From positions 13,114,542 through 13,178,541 of the forward strand of contig OZ026604.1 in the NCBI GenBank assembly GCA_964020085.1: DNA of 64,000 bases, in the 5' to 3' direction. This document shows positions 54,530 through 64,000 of this stretch, piece by piece. This DNA comes from Micromussa lordhowensis (lineage: Eukaryota; Cnidaria; Anthozoa; Scleractinia; Lobophylliidae). Below the pieces are notes generated by a model. The model worked only from the letters and a program-made list of their open reading frames with translations. It was not told the origin of the DNA and did not search any database. Positions within the stretch are counted from its first letter, which is position 1. Each line of letters opens with the position of its first letter. The translations under genes and the position numbers were made by a program.

Positions 54530-54939
54530 TCTTGTCAAGCCTAACTCTGTTGCTGGGACTCCAAAGTCACGAAGTTATTAATTTGTTTGCGAAAGTATGT
54601 AATTATATATGCGATATATTACCTATGCTACACTCTCTCTTAAAGAAAGGCGCGTCATTGGTTATGTTTGAATTCCTTTACACTTGATTACCTTGGCTCT
54701 TTTTATCAACAATCCAAGTTTTCCGGGATTGTGGAAAAATTCTAACAGAGGCGGTAGAAGCTAGGAACAAATATTTAGCTTGGAGATGAGCCTGAAATTC
54801 TACTATATATAGCGCGTACAAACGAAAAAAAAATTGCACCTAAAATTGCAGCTTATAAGGAACATGGGCGTACTTGTAATGTAGCGTGATTTGTCTAGCC
54901 CGTCACGCGACCTTATACGCACATCAAATATAAAAAGCT

Positions 54940-55115
54940 AACTATATAATAAACAACTTATTAACCTAGAACTTCGGTCTTTACGGGAAAATCTCAAACC
55001 TCGGCCTTGGCGTATTGACTTCGTTATCGCTCGGTCAATACGGCAACGTCTCGGTCTGAGATTTCCCTGTAAATACCTCACTTTCGGTTAGTAAGTAGTT
55101 ATAATGGTGAAGTAG
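54940..55115. repeat. Fold-back repeat
   Basis: Inverted blocks: aacaacttattaacc / ggttagtaagtagtt, ttacgggaaaatctcaaacc / tctgagatttccctgtaa, and CGTATTGACTTCG near CGGTCAATACG. Confidence 0.6.
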
Positions 55116-55184
55116 CTGGTTTCTTTTGCCAAGCACTCCTTCAGGATACTTCACTGGAGCACGGGATCTCGTCTGTTTTGTCGG

Positions 55185-55295
55185 TAGCCTGCGTAGCTTG
55201 GCGGTTGTCAATTCGAGGCTCCTAGCGGCTTCGCCGCTCGTTTTAGCCCGCTCGCATTGCTTAAACCGCCAAGCTACGCTGGCTATTTTGTCGGC
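55185..55295. repeat. Inverted GCGTAGCTTGGCGG hairpin
   Basis: tagcctgcgtagcttggcgg and ccgccaagctacgctggcta face each other over about 60 bp; an inner cgaggctcctagcggc stem adds to the fold. Confidence 0.65.
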
Positions 55296-55339
55296 CACAA
55301 CACTTTACTTTCAAAACGTTGATTAGCCACTAGAAGTGT

Positions 55340-55515
55340 TGTTTTTTACTACACTCTTTTTTAAAAAAATGAGAAGCCTAAGCCGTGTATTACACTGTGA
55401 TAAAACTCACGACGAGCATTTTGAGAACACGAGCCGCAGGCGAGTGTTTCCTACATTTCTCGAGTGTTCTCAAATGCCCGGAGTGTTTTATCACATGTGA
55501 TGTATATACGAAATA
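55340..55515. repeat. Hairpin element with TGTGATAAAAC ends
   Basis: tgtgataaaactcacgacga, GCATTTTGAGAACAC and their mirrors gtgttctcaaatgc and gagtgttttatcaca are visible. Confidence 0.6.
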
Positions 55516-55612
55516 ATTCATATATGAACTGCGGTTGTAGATGAAGGTGAAGAATGATCATCGCAGTGAATTTTCCAATTTAAGCAATTGGAAAGAAGAA
55601 GCCTGAAAAAAA
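55515..55612 (-). repeat. Partial SINE tail
   Basis: GAAGAATGATCATCGCAGTG and AGCCTGAAAAAAAAAA are the tail of the tRNA-SINE family (16180, 41690), on the opposite strand, without a head. Confidence 0.55.
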
Positions 55613-56542
55613 AAAACCCTTCCCCCTCCCCACTTCACCCCAATTTTTTTCTCACCCCAGGCGCTCGCCCGCTTTTTTTCGCTGGCTTGTTCGCTCTGCG
55701 CCTGGAAAAGGAAAGGAAAGGAAACGGCTGCTACGCAGGCTAATGGGACTTGTACAAAATAATGGGAGGTTCTTGCTAAGTTTAGAGAGGACAGCACAAC
55801 CTGACAGTTTAGACACCGCGGTTATTGGAACATGTAGTATTGATCCTTTTTTACTAGAAACCTGTTTTTACAAACCGGCCGAGTATATGGCGATAAAAAA
55901 ATCTCCTGCTTTTGTTAAATGTAATCCGAGACTGTGTTGGGTAAATATGAAGACAAAGGGCAAAGAACTAAAACAAAAACTTGCATGACAATGCTGAGTC
56001 TGGTAAACACTAAATTTAAGACATTTTAATTAAAATTTATCTGTTATTAGTCTGTATGTTGTATCGTGTACATTGTTTGTACACCTTTTGGTTAATGTTC
56101 TTTCAGATAACATGTAAATCGGAATTTCTCTTCGATCACTTTTTGGCTCTTTTCATCTGAACATTTAACGGAAAAGTGGAATTGAGGTGACCTTTCACAC
56201 AAGGTCACTTAAATATTTTCGACTTTCTATCGCCTGAAGGCATTCACGTTAATTTGGATGAAGTGACTGCACTCGAATTTCAGATTTCCTGTCATTCCAG
56301 ATAACTATTACAGAAAACATCACCAGGTTGGTAATTGCGCAAATACACTAACTGTTATTTGAAACCTTTCTTTGAAATTGCATCGAATCAAAAGGCAATC
56401 TGCTAATAACGCAATTCAAATTCGTGATCTGTTAGTAATAAGATCTGTGGACACGTACGTTCGTTCAGTTGAAGGTTCAGCGCAGACGAGAATCTGTTGA
56501 CGACTTTCATGTTCTTCTGTCGTTAGATTGTCCTCTGCTGTC

Positions 56543-57298
56543 ATGGATATCCAGAAAGGGACTGCAAAGTTTACCATGAAGTCGTTTCAAGAAAAGATGA
56601 ACAAGTTAAAACGCGATTTAAAGGAAACAGAGGACAAAGTAAACGGGTTTAAGAAGGAGACATTGGCGGCAAGATGGAGAGAGCATGACGCCAAACTTAA
56701 AATGAAGGAAATGGCGGAAAAAATATCTGACACCGAAGAGAAAATAAGAAAGATTGAGAGCCGTATTGCGTACCAGAACGGTCGCAGGAAAGAAATCGCC
56801 GAGAAATTTCGAGAAAACGGGCGAGCCAAAAATGTGTTGGAAGGATCGGCCATCGATGTAGAGGAACTGATGCGTAAACTGCATGACGCTCAACAACACA
56901 CGGTGGAAGTAAGGAAAATGAACAAGGGAATGCAGAAAGTAGTGGCTGTCCTAGAGCCAAAAATCGAAAAGGCCGAGCGTCGTGAACAAAAAGCCATTGA
57001 TCGAGCATTTTTGATCAGCCAGAAGCTGACAGTTCATCGTTATTTGGCAGGGAAAAGGCCTGAAGGATTTGCATCACCCGAGGAAGATTTAGTCCCTCAA
57101 TCTGATCAAGAGGCCAGAATTGTAGGCTTCAGAGAGAAAATTAAAGGAGCCATTTTACGCAGAAGGGAAGCAGAAAGGAAGAGATATGCTTTGGAAAGGA
57201 AAATGCAGGTGATTGAAGAAGCGTTGGAAAACTACAAGAGACGTAATTTGCAATTTCAAATTAGTAAACGGGAACTTCTAAGCTCTAACTTTTATTAG
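56543..57298 (+). CDS. Tropomyosin-like coiled-coil protein, intronless, 251 aa
   Basis: ATG at 56543 starts MDIQKGTAKFTMKSFQEKMN; the reading frame opens earlier only through a TTG. The whole protein is a highly charged heptad-patterned coil (KMKEMAEKISDTEEKIRKIE, KVVAVLEPKIEKAERREQKA). It resembles tropomyosin in length (about 250-284 aa), in the NGRAKNVLEG...EELMRKL block (compare RGRKVLEN in tropomyosin) and in having no other domain. It has no clear conserved N-terminal overlap region, so it may be a divergent cnidarian tropomyosin or another cytoskeletal coil. Lack of introns suggests retroposition or a single-exon lineage. A TTCTTCTGTCGTTAG acceptor-like site lies 17 nt upstream of the ATG, so an upstream non-coding exon is possible. 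Confidence 0.75.
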   Translation: MDIQKGTAKFTMKSFQEKMNKLKRDLKETEDKVNGFKKETLAARWREHDAKLKMKEMAEKISDTEEKIRKIESRIAYQNGRRKEIAEKFRENGRAKNVLEGSAIDVEELMRKLHDAQQHTVEVRKMNKGMQKVVAVLEPKIEKAERREQKAIDRAFLISQKLTVHRYLAGKRPEGFASPEEDLVPQSDQEARIVGFREKIKGAILRRREAERKRYALERKMQVIEEALENYKRRNLQFQISKRELLSSNFY

Positions 57299-57681
57299 CC
57301 TCGAGCTGAAGACTTTTAAGTTTCCCCCTTCTTCCCCTAGCTGGAGAGCTTCGCAATCAGAAAGTTTTCTTGGTTCCAGCTGTTTTGAAAATTTATCATA
57401 AGTTTCTTAATTGATAAACCGAAAAATAGATACCGCATTGATTGAAACGAGCATGTTGGGATGTAAGACTCTGCATTGCCAATGTAGTTCAGCTGTCCGT
57501 TGAGATAAATAGGAACTGTAAAGGTTGATTGTTCATTACAAGAAGAACTAAGAAGATACTGTAGCTTTTGGAATTATTTTTGGCGACGGCTCAATCAGGG
57601 TCAAGTAATTTGAAATGCTAATAATCTGTAACTAGACTTTCAAGGTTTCTTTCGTCGTTGTCCCGAGTTTATTTGAACCAA

Positions 57682-57687
57682 AATAAA
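57682..57687 (+). promoter_or_regulatory. Poly(A) signal of the coiled-coil gene
   Basis: AATAAA 384 nt after the stop, followed by a T/G-rich stretch. Confidence 0.5.
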
Positions 57688-57899
57688 CAAACAAATGACT
57701 GTGCAGTCAACATGATTGTTCTTCCTTGGGTGCTTTTAATCAGTTGGTCGCCAGACTTACTTCCGGATTGTGTGAGATGTCACGCATGGAATGACACAGC
57801 GGAGACAGACATACAGCATGCATGTTTCCTTTCATAGTTACACAAACAACTGGGTATGAAACAAATTGTACTGTATGACCGGTTCCTAGCAGACCCGGC

Positions 57900-58240
57900 G
57901 GGCTGGGGGAAGCGGGGGAGGGGGGGGGGGTGTAGTTTTGTATTGGGTGGCACCGCCCCGAGGTGCAACCCCTTACCCTTTTGTATACCATATTGACAGA
58001 AAAGGTACCTCTTTCGTATACCTTTCATTGAAAAAAGGTACTCTTTTCTCACAGACCTGATTAAAAATACCCTAAACGCTTGAAATGAAGTTAATTATGC
58101 TAAATAAATTTAATGATACAGCCGGTACGTTTGTTCGAAATATTTTAATTAAAGTTCCTTTAAAATACCTGAATGACAGATTCCCCTACCCTTTCGTATA
58201 CCAAAACTTGTAAAATCCCTACCCTTGAATATACCTGAAG
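57900..58240. repeat. Interspersed repeat with repeated TTTCGTATACC
   Basis: A poly(G) lead, then CACCGCCCCGAGGTGCAACC, and three CCTTTTGTATACC/TTTCGTATACC motifs. It abuts the Gypsy LTR. Confidence 0.55.
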
Positions 58241-58245
58241 CCTGA

Positions 58246-58378
58246 TGTTTCAATATAAAAGAACTGAGATGACTATATCGGTAGCCACAACTCTCGAGTG
58301 CTTTATTCAACTAACTTTGTGTAACACAATACAAGCTTATACTAGCGCTGATTGAATATACATTGACATATTGTGACA
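58246..58378 (-). repeat. Candidate 3' LTR, 133 bp
   Basis: It runs TGTCACAATATG...ATTGAAACA on the minus strand, preceded directly by a polypurine tract AAACAGAAAGGA. It contains AATAAAGCACTCGAGAG. The TG...CA ends fit, but no second LTR is present to confirm it. Confidence 0.5.
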
Positions 58379-58588
58379 TCCTTTCTGTTTTGAAAATGTC
58401 TCTTAGGTTATAGTTCACCTAAAGCTTGAGACTCACGGTTAGCCGTCCAATCATAAAAATAATCATGCGATCAATATTGTTCTCTGACTATATAATAATA
58501 ATAATAGGAAAACAAAACGCTAATAAAGGTTCTTGAATTTAGTGTTTATATCGTCTCAGACCTATCTGCAAACTGTTCAGGGTACTGT

Positions 58589-59041
58589 TTATGCTGTCAT
58601 GTAATCCTTTAGATAGGCTGGTGGCCGTCTGGTACGCTGTGGCCGTACTGGACTCTTAGATGGGGCTGCAGGAGGTTTGGTAGTGGTCTCCGGGTTGGCT
58701 GGTGTTTCTGCATGGGATAGTTCTCGTATGCTCTTGGTTGGTGATGAGCTGTCCCCATTACAACTCACAGGTGTTATGTCTGGTGTTGTCGGAGCGTCAG
58801 GACTCTCTTTGGTTTTCCTCAGGTGGTAACGGTTCCTTCTGTATGTTTCTCCGTCTGGCGTTTCCACTCTATAGGACCTCTCGTCTAGCCGTGATGTGAC
58901 TATGCCTTTCTTCCACATCTTATTTCCCAGTTGAAAGGGTTTCATTCGTACGACATCGCCTTCTGCAAGGGTGGGCAAGTCACGGGCGTGCTGGTTGTAG
59001 TATTTGGACTGTTGTGCTTGTCGTTTTGTCAGGTCTTTCAT
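58589..59041 (-). pseudogene. Gypsy integrase C-terminal tail
   Basis: DLPTLAEGDVVRMKPFQLGN and RLDERSYRVETPDGETYRRN are the usual barrel after the integrase core, then a Pro/Thr-rich end and RPPAYLKDYMTA. It is out of frame with the core. Confidence 0.75.
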
Positions 59042-59108
59042 TTCTCGGTCTATTAGTGGTGTTCTGGGCTGAAGGAGGGCTTTCGTCTTTCGTTGTTGGA
59101 AGGAGTGT

Positions 59109-59561
59109 TCATGTTCTCCTGTTCATTAGGCGTTGTACCGGGCTTGACTCCATTCCTTGGGTCGGTGTGTTCCGGTAGTCGACTATCGCAGTGTACGGGT
59201 CCGTTCTGGAATCCAGGGCTTTCCGGATAAGGCGCTTTGCTGTTTTCACCGCTGATTCCACTTTACCGTTTGCTTTACTATTCCCAGGGCTGTTGGTTCT
59301 ATGTTCGAAGTCCCATTCTTTAGCAAACTTGGTCAACTCTGACGAGGCGAACTGCGGCCCATTGTCACTGATCAAGCGGTCAGGGCAACCATATCGTTCA
59401 AAATGGTTTTTGAGTTTCAGGATTATGGCTGCTGAAGTAGTACTAGTAAGGCGGTCAACTTCCCAGAAGTTGCTGTAGTAATCCACAGTTACAATGAATT
59501 CTTTCTTGTTTAGCTCGAACAGGTCAACTCCTATTTGTTCCCATGGTCGGCTGGGTAGCAT
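59109..59561 (-). pseudogene. Gypsy integrase core (DDE intact)
   Basis: The triad is present: Asp in IGVDLFEL, Asp in LISDNGPQF, and Glu in ANGKVESAVK exactly 35 residues later (DD35E). An open frame of 150 codons remains, but the flanks are broken. Confidence 0.85.
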
Positions 59562-59588
59562 CAGAGATTCCTTTTGGTTGCTGGTTTC

Positions 59589-59997
59589 CCCGGGGGGGGG
59601 GGGGTACTCCCTTATATGGGCTATACAGGTATGTGCGGCCCCAAAGGGTAGGGTTTTTCAGCCGTTTTGGTCATAAATAGGGTATCGATTTTTTGCACTC
59701 TAGTGTTGAATTCGTCCTTTTTTTGGAAGAAGCTACTTCTTCAGCATGTCCCCCAGTTTAACGCCTGCTACGCGCGCTAGATAAGACCAGCAACAAAAAG
59801 CCCTATACAAATAATGTTTACGGTAACTGTGTACGTGCAGCAACGGCTTTAATGCAGGTCTGGAACAGGGTATTGATTTAAGGGTCAGGTCATAAATAGG
59901 GTAGGGAAAAGCGCAGATTTTGGTCATAAATAGGGTAAGGGTTTTAGGGAGCGGGCCGCACACCCCTACCCAAATTTTCCGGGAGTACCCCCTCCGG
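59589..59997. mobile_element. 409-bp MITE with GGGGGTACTCCC ends and 9-bp duplication
   Basis: Ends cccggggggggggggtactc and gggagtaccccctccgg are inverted. GCTGGTTTC flanks both sides (59580-59588, 59998-60006). Inside are two GGTCATAAATAGGGTA motifs. No ORF. Confidence 0.85.
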
Positions 59998-60261
59998 GCT
60001 GGTTTCGTACTTGCGACAGGTCTCACAGGACGCGATTAGCTCCTTTACTTCGGCGTTCATGCCGGGCCAAAAGATGGTTTCCCGTGCACGGCGTAAACAG
60101 GATTCTACACCGAGGTGTGATGCATGTAGCTTTCGCTTCATGTCAAGTCGTAAGCTGACAGGAACGACGATTCGTTGTCCACGGAAAATAATTCCATCTT
60201 GAATGGCTAGCTCGTCCCTTATGTTATCTGTGATGGCACTTGACCACGGTGTTCTTGCCAT
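59998..60261 (-). pseudogene. Gypsy H2C2 zinc-binding domain
   Basis: HASHLGVESCLRRARETIFW and CETCRKYETS form the His-x3-His...Cys-x2-Cys finger that precedes the integrase core. The MITE entered right after ETS. Confidence 0.85.
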
Positions 60262-60299
60262 CCGTGTAGAATGACATTCTTGAGGATTCGCAATGCTTC

Positions 60300-60795
60300 A
60301 TCGCTCTCAGTAGCCAGTTAGATCTCTTGGAGTCTTGAAGTAGATACGGGGAGAAATGAAGTTGCGTGGATGTGTTCGAATTCAGCTCCAGTAGGATGGG
60401 CGGTGGTCGGCAGGTATGATCTGGAAAGGGTGTCAGCTAAGTTTAGGTTCTCGCCACGTTCGTACCGCACCTCGTAGTCATATTTCTAAAGCCTCAACAT
60501 CATATCTTGTAGTCGTCTTGGCGCACACGCGAGAGGCTTCTTTAGGATGGATTCTAGCGGTTTGTGATCGCTTTGTATTTTCACGTGGCGTCCATAGGTG
60601 TATTGATGGAATTTCTCGAGTGAGAAGACGATTGCGAGCATTTCTTTTTCAATCTGTGCATATCGTCGCTCGGTTTCGGTGAGCGCTCTGCTCGTATATG
60701 CAATCGGTCTACCTCCTTGCAGGAGGACTGCTCCCAGGCCTGCCTGGCTAGCATCACATTGGATCTCAAGCTCAGTCGTAGTAGCTGAGGACCGG
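60300..60795 (-). pseudogene. Gypsy RNase H domain
   Basis: In one frame: CDASQAGLGAVLLQGG, PIAYTSRALTETERRYAQIE, KEMLAIVFSLEKFHQYTYGR, IQSDHKPLESIL. These carry the D, E and D residues of RNase H. A TAG at about 60488 interrupts the frame. Confidence 0.75.
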
Positions 60796-61090
60796 TGCAG
60801 TGGTCACGAGTTGCTTGACTTCTCGAAATGCGTTTTCCTGCTCCTCTGTCCAGTTGAAGTTGGTGTCTTGTCGCGTCAATCGACGTATCGGCTCCATGTG
60901 GTCCGCTAGTCTGGGCAGGAACTTTGCCAAGTAATTGACAAATCCGTTTAATCTCTATACGCCCTCGACGTCTTCAGGACGTGGCATCTCGAGGACTGCT
61001 TTCGCTTTCTCCGGGTCAATCTCTTCGGAGTCAGCTGCGGAGTCTGCTGTGACACCTGAAAAAGGAGCCTCCCCGTATTGGCGATTTTGG
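60796..61090 (-). pseudogene. Gypsy RT C-terminal end
   Basis: DPEKAKAVLEMPRPEDVEGV, then RLNGFVNYLAKFLPRLADHM and EPIRRLTR match the RT thumb/connection, with a stop near 60957. Similarity fades above about 61060. Confidence 0.7.
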
Positions 61091-61099
61091 GAGAGTACC

Positions 61100-61412
61100 T
61101 CCTCTCCCGGGTTAGCAGAGCAACGTCACTGAACTCTTTTGCTAGCGATATTAATATTTCAGTATCTAAACATTTGAGTTTTTGCAAATCGTTGATTGTT
61201 TAGCATCGTGTGTCGTTACTGTCGAGGCATGTTGTATTATGGTAAAGTTAGTGTTTATGATCTTTGCTGAGAAAAGCCGCTGGGACTGCCACTGAGTGGA
61301 AGTGAGGACATTTGGCTCCTCAAAGATCTGTCCCGTGGATGTCTACTGGCCAGTTTTTTGTTTGTTTTTTTTTAAAGGAGAATTGTTTTGAGCAGCCTGA
61401 ATTCCGGATTCA

Positions 61413-61444
<32 letters not shown>

Positions 61445-62182
61445 TGCATACGGCTTTGCGTACAGAAGGAAACATGTCAGATAAGAATTGACTCCAGGTA
61501 GCTAAAGAGCTAGTGAAACTTAGTACATGGTGAGGATTTTAGCTCTTTGGGTGTAATATTCAAGGAGAAATTGTCTTTCAAAAACTGCAAAATTTCTTGG
61601 TGGCAAAAGCGCTAATGAGCTCATACATTCTTTGTTAAATTTTGAGTTTTTAAACCCGTGTTGCACAAAAAGTATTCAATACATCAGGCTCATATTCACT
61701 GGCAGAGTTAATCGCACTATGACCTTTCAATATTCAGAACTGATTTATTTGTAGCTCCATCAGAAACTAAATTGCTTATGCTAATGAGGCAAATATTGTA
61801 AACAAGGATTCCCCTATAGTACCGTTTTCCAGCGACACTATGCGCTACAGGAATCTGAGAAAAGGGCTAAAACAGGGGCTATATTATATTTACACGATAA
61901 GTGAAACAACAGTTAATGCGTCAGGTTTCTTCGTCACCTATTGTGTGCGTTGGTTTGCTATCAGATTTACTACAAGTATCTTTGATCATTCTTACACTGA
62001 GGACGGTCTTGAGTCCAGTCCAGATCCAGACTGTTTACAATTGACTAGCTCCCAGTCTTTTTTTTGTGGTCTCGGTTCATTTCCAAGGCAACAACAGTTT
62101 CGTCTCCATCGTCAAGCAAGAGGACTACATAGTCGTTTGTTGTAGATATTTCGCGCTAAAACTTAGTGTTAAAATCGGGAAG
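61100..62182. other. DNALI1 upstream region
   Basis: It is AT-rich with no gene. The 5' UTR and promoter of DNALI1 should lie here. No TATA box or other core element is convincing. Confidence 0.4.
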
Positions 62183-62263
62183 ATGATTCCACCGAATGCT
62201 TCTTTGGTAAAATATGATAACCCAGTTCTCGTGAGCAGGAACACAGACAAAAAATCACCAAGG
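62183..62263 (+). CDS. DNALI1: DNALI1 exon 1 (27 aa)
   Basis: ATG in AAGATGATT context, donor GTAAGT after AGG, phase 0. Confidence 0.9.
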
Positions 62264-64000
62264 GTAAGTTAGTTTTGCTAACTTGCACAAATTACAGTGT
62301 ACGTACTGTAAGACTTTAAGTTTATGTTTGAAGACGTTCTTTGTTTTTAATATCACTTAAGTGCCTGGGCATCCACTGCCTGGTCTATGCAGACTTTTGA
62401 GCGGGTTGACTACTAAATTCGACCTGCGTCCATTGATAGGAAACTGAGGTACAAAAACGCTTTCCGTTTGTAGGGAATCATATCAAAGCGAGGCGGACAA
62501 GGCTTTGCTCTTGAGACGACTGATTCTCTAAACTTTTTCACCTATGAAAGCTTTTTCAAAACTGACAAGGAGCTTGATGATTACGTGAACTTATGTTTGA
62601 AGACGTTCTTTGTTTTTAATATCACTTAAGTGCCTGGGCATCCACTGCCTGGTCTATGCAGACTTTTGAGCGGGTTGACTACTAAATTCGACCTGCGTCC
62701 ATTGATAGGAAACTGAGGTACAAAAACGCTTTCCGTTTGTAGGGAATCATATCAAAGCGAGGCGGACAAGGCTTTGCTCTTGAGACGACTGATTCTCTAA
62801 ACTTTTTCACCTATGAAAGCTTTTTCAAAACTGACAAGGAGCTTGATGATTACGTGAACTTATGTTTGAAGACGTTCTTTGTTTTTAATATCACTTAAGT
62901 GCCTGGGCATCCACTGCCTGGTCTATGCAGACTTTTGAGCGGGTTGACTACTAAATTCGACCTGCGTCCATTGATAGGAAACTGAGGTACAAAAACGCTT
63001 TCCGTTTGTAGGGAATCATATCAAAGCGAGGCGGACAAGGCTTTGCTCTTGAGACGACTGATTCTCTAAACTTTTTCACCTATGAAAGCTTTTTCAAAAC
63101 TGACAAGGAGCTTGATGATTACGTGAACTGCGGTTGAGACTGATTTGTATCAATTAACAAGTTTAGTATTTTTCTTCGACGATAATTGCAGGCTCGATCC
63201 CTCAAAGTTAGTCAACAGCAAGGTGCTGGAGGAACTGCAGCGGCAGGACCTGTACCTCAACCACCGCGAACAAACAAACTACCTCCAATGGATTCACAGA
63301 AAAATCAACAGACTGATGAGATACTCAATGCCATTCTGCCACCCAGGTATATAAATTAATATGCTCGTAATCTGCTTGTACATGCATTAAGCTCTCTGTA
63401 CGTGCAGTTCAATGGTGAAAAATAGATTCCACTAGATCGCTCAGGACAACCCTATACTCAGGTAGCTGTAGTTGAATCTAAAGTGCACTCTTATTTGTTG
63501 ATTTATGGTCATGTATCTATATGTCGCCCGGTAAGTGACGGGTGACAATAATGCAATTGTCCCCTGGTTCCCCACAACCAGAGGTTACTTTGACTCTAGG
63601 CTAATTCTTCTTGCCTTATTGCTTTACAGCAGGCCCGGGTTGTTTGATAGTCGGATAATGCTATCCACTGGATAAATCACTATCCAGCGGATAGTGCGCT
63701 TTCTTTTGTCAACACTTGTCCACTGCATGGATAGCGAATTATCTGGTGGATAGCGTTTAATCCAGCCTTCAAACAGCTAGGGCCAGCTATATAACAAAAC
63801 ACTTAATTACTGATAAATTACCTCCCTTGGAACACAGTTAGTTTTGTTCTGCCTTGAATCCTGAGATTCTTAGGAAAACAAAACTTACTGTTTTTCTTGG
63901 GACCAGTAATTAAGTGTACATTATTCAACAACGAAGGATCACATTTTCGTAGTGAGTGTTATAATAAGATGAGTTATGTATAAAATGCACGTGCGTTCTC
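62183..64000 (+). CDS. DNALI1: DNALI1, axonemal dynein light intermediate chain, 5' end (partial)
   Basis: Exon 1 (62183-62263) and exon 2 (63192-63346) join in phase 0; the rest lies beyond the window. The product (p28 homologue) is a subunit of inner-arm axonemal dyneins in cilia and flagella. Exon 1 reads MIPPNASLVKYDNPVLVSRN then TDKKSPR. Exon 2 carries a low-complexity Gln/Ala/Pro stretch with GPVPQPPRTNKLPP and ends TDEILNAILPPR, all in the order of vertebrate DNALI1. The conserved coiled-coil body is expected downstream; no third exon is seen up to 64000. Intron 1 holds a three-copy 269-bp tandem repeat. Confidence 0.92.
62322..63129 (+). repeat. Three identical 269-bp tandem units in DNALI1 intron 1
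   Basis: Units begin ATGTTTGAAGACGTTC at 62324, 62593 and 62862, spacing exactly 269. I see no difference between copies. Each contains an acceptor-like TTTCCGTTTGTAG, a 111-nt open stretch, and GTGAAC. Confidence 0.95.
63192..63346 (+). CDS. DNALI1: DNALI1 exon 2 (51 aa + 2 nt)
   Basis: Acceptor AATTGCAG, donor GTATAT. It encodes ARSLKVSQQQGAGG to ILNAILPP(R). Confidence 0.92.
63528..63633 (+). repeat. Repeat module related to 6180-6270
   Basis: GCAATTGTCCCCTGG, CAACCAGAGGTTACTTTGAC and TTGCCTTATTGCTTTACA are the inverted equivalent of the module at 6180-6270. Confidence 0.55.
63640..63775. repeat. GGATAG fold-back MITE
   Basis: gtttgatagtcggataatgctatccactgg is mirrored imperfectly by ctggtggatagcgtttaatcc and ttcaaac. 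Confidence 0.6.
63783..63920. repeat. Fold-back repeat family D, copy 3
   Basis: gctatataacaaaacacttaattactg and gggaccagtaattaagtgta face each other, as at 52613. Confidence 0.7.

Larger units (their letters stand above)
58246..61090 (-). mobile_element. Ty3/Gypsy LTR retrotransposon, 5'-truncated and decayed
   Basis: On the minus strand the order is RT end, RNase H, H2C2 zinc finger, integrase, C-terminal tail, polypurine tract, LTR, which is the Ty3/Gypsy order. The gag, protease and most of RT are missing. Stops, frameshifts and an inserted 409-bp MITE (59589-59997) show it is dead. Confidence 0.85.

Noticed and set aside
55743..55988. 81-codon frame upstream of the coiled-coil gene
   Set aside because: No recognised motif or initiation context, and adjacent to SINE debris.
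56587..57008. Antisense frames of 88-103 codons
   Set aside because: Shadows of the coiled-coil gene on the opposite strand.

Overview
This is animal nuclear DNA. It is AT-rich, its genes are split by many introns with GT-AG junctions, and it is crowded with small DNA transposons, tRNA-derived SINE units and retrotransposon debris. The repeat style (ACATGTA-rich tracts, short fold-back MITEs, tandem tRNA-SINE units, Ty3/Gypsy elements with very short LTRs) suggests a cnidarian, most likely an anthozoan such as a stony coral. That is inference from gene content and repeat character, not a database match.

Four protein-coding loci can be rebuilt by joining exons whose phases agree. (1) Minus strand, 30656 to 6687: a complete SLC12A8-like cation-chloride-cotransporter-family gene, 12 coding exons, 738 aa. 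(2) Minus strand, 45433 to 32692: a complete HACD (PHS1/PTPLA) very-long-chain 3-hydroxyacyl-CoA dehydratase gene, 8 coding exons including a 19-nt microexon, 218 aa. (3) Minus strand, 54529 to about 51839: a four-pass MS4A/CD20-like membrane protein, three solid exons and an uncertain 3' end. (4) Plus strand from 62183 past the window edge: the first two exons of DNALI1, the axonemal dynein light intermediate chain. There is also an intronless 251-aa tropomyosin-like coiled-coil gene (56543-57298) and a weak candidate first exon at 47179. The genes look like unrelated neighbours, not a functional cluster.

Layout: 1-4800 is LINE debris and fold-back MITEs. 4830-30700 is SLC12A8, whose introns hold a 4.4-kb giant fold-back element (11219-15614, 6-bp target duplication), a 4.0-kb Tc1/IS630-like transposon with a second zinc-knuckle ORF and a nested 787-bp insertion (22429-26459), a BED-like zinc-finger transposon remnant (19406-21542), and tRNA-SINE arrays. 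32500-45433 is HACD, whose introns hold a perfect 515-bp hairpin, a Penelope-like inverted dimer with a 13-bp duplication, and a satellite-like SINE array. 46000-51800 is gene-poor with LINE pieces. 58246-61090 is a decayed Ty3/Gypsy pol split by a 409-bp MITE. 62322-63129 is a three-copy 269-bp tandem repeat inside DNALI1 intron 1.

The strongest candidates for something undescribed are the giant fold-back element, whose arms carry a 20/40-bp periodic array and mirrored CRE and E2F-like sites, the two-gene Tc1-like transposon, and the triplicated exon-like unit in DNALI1.
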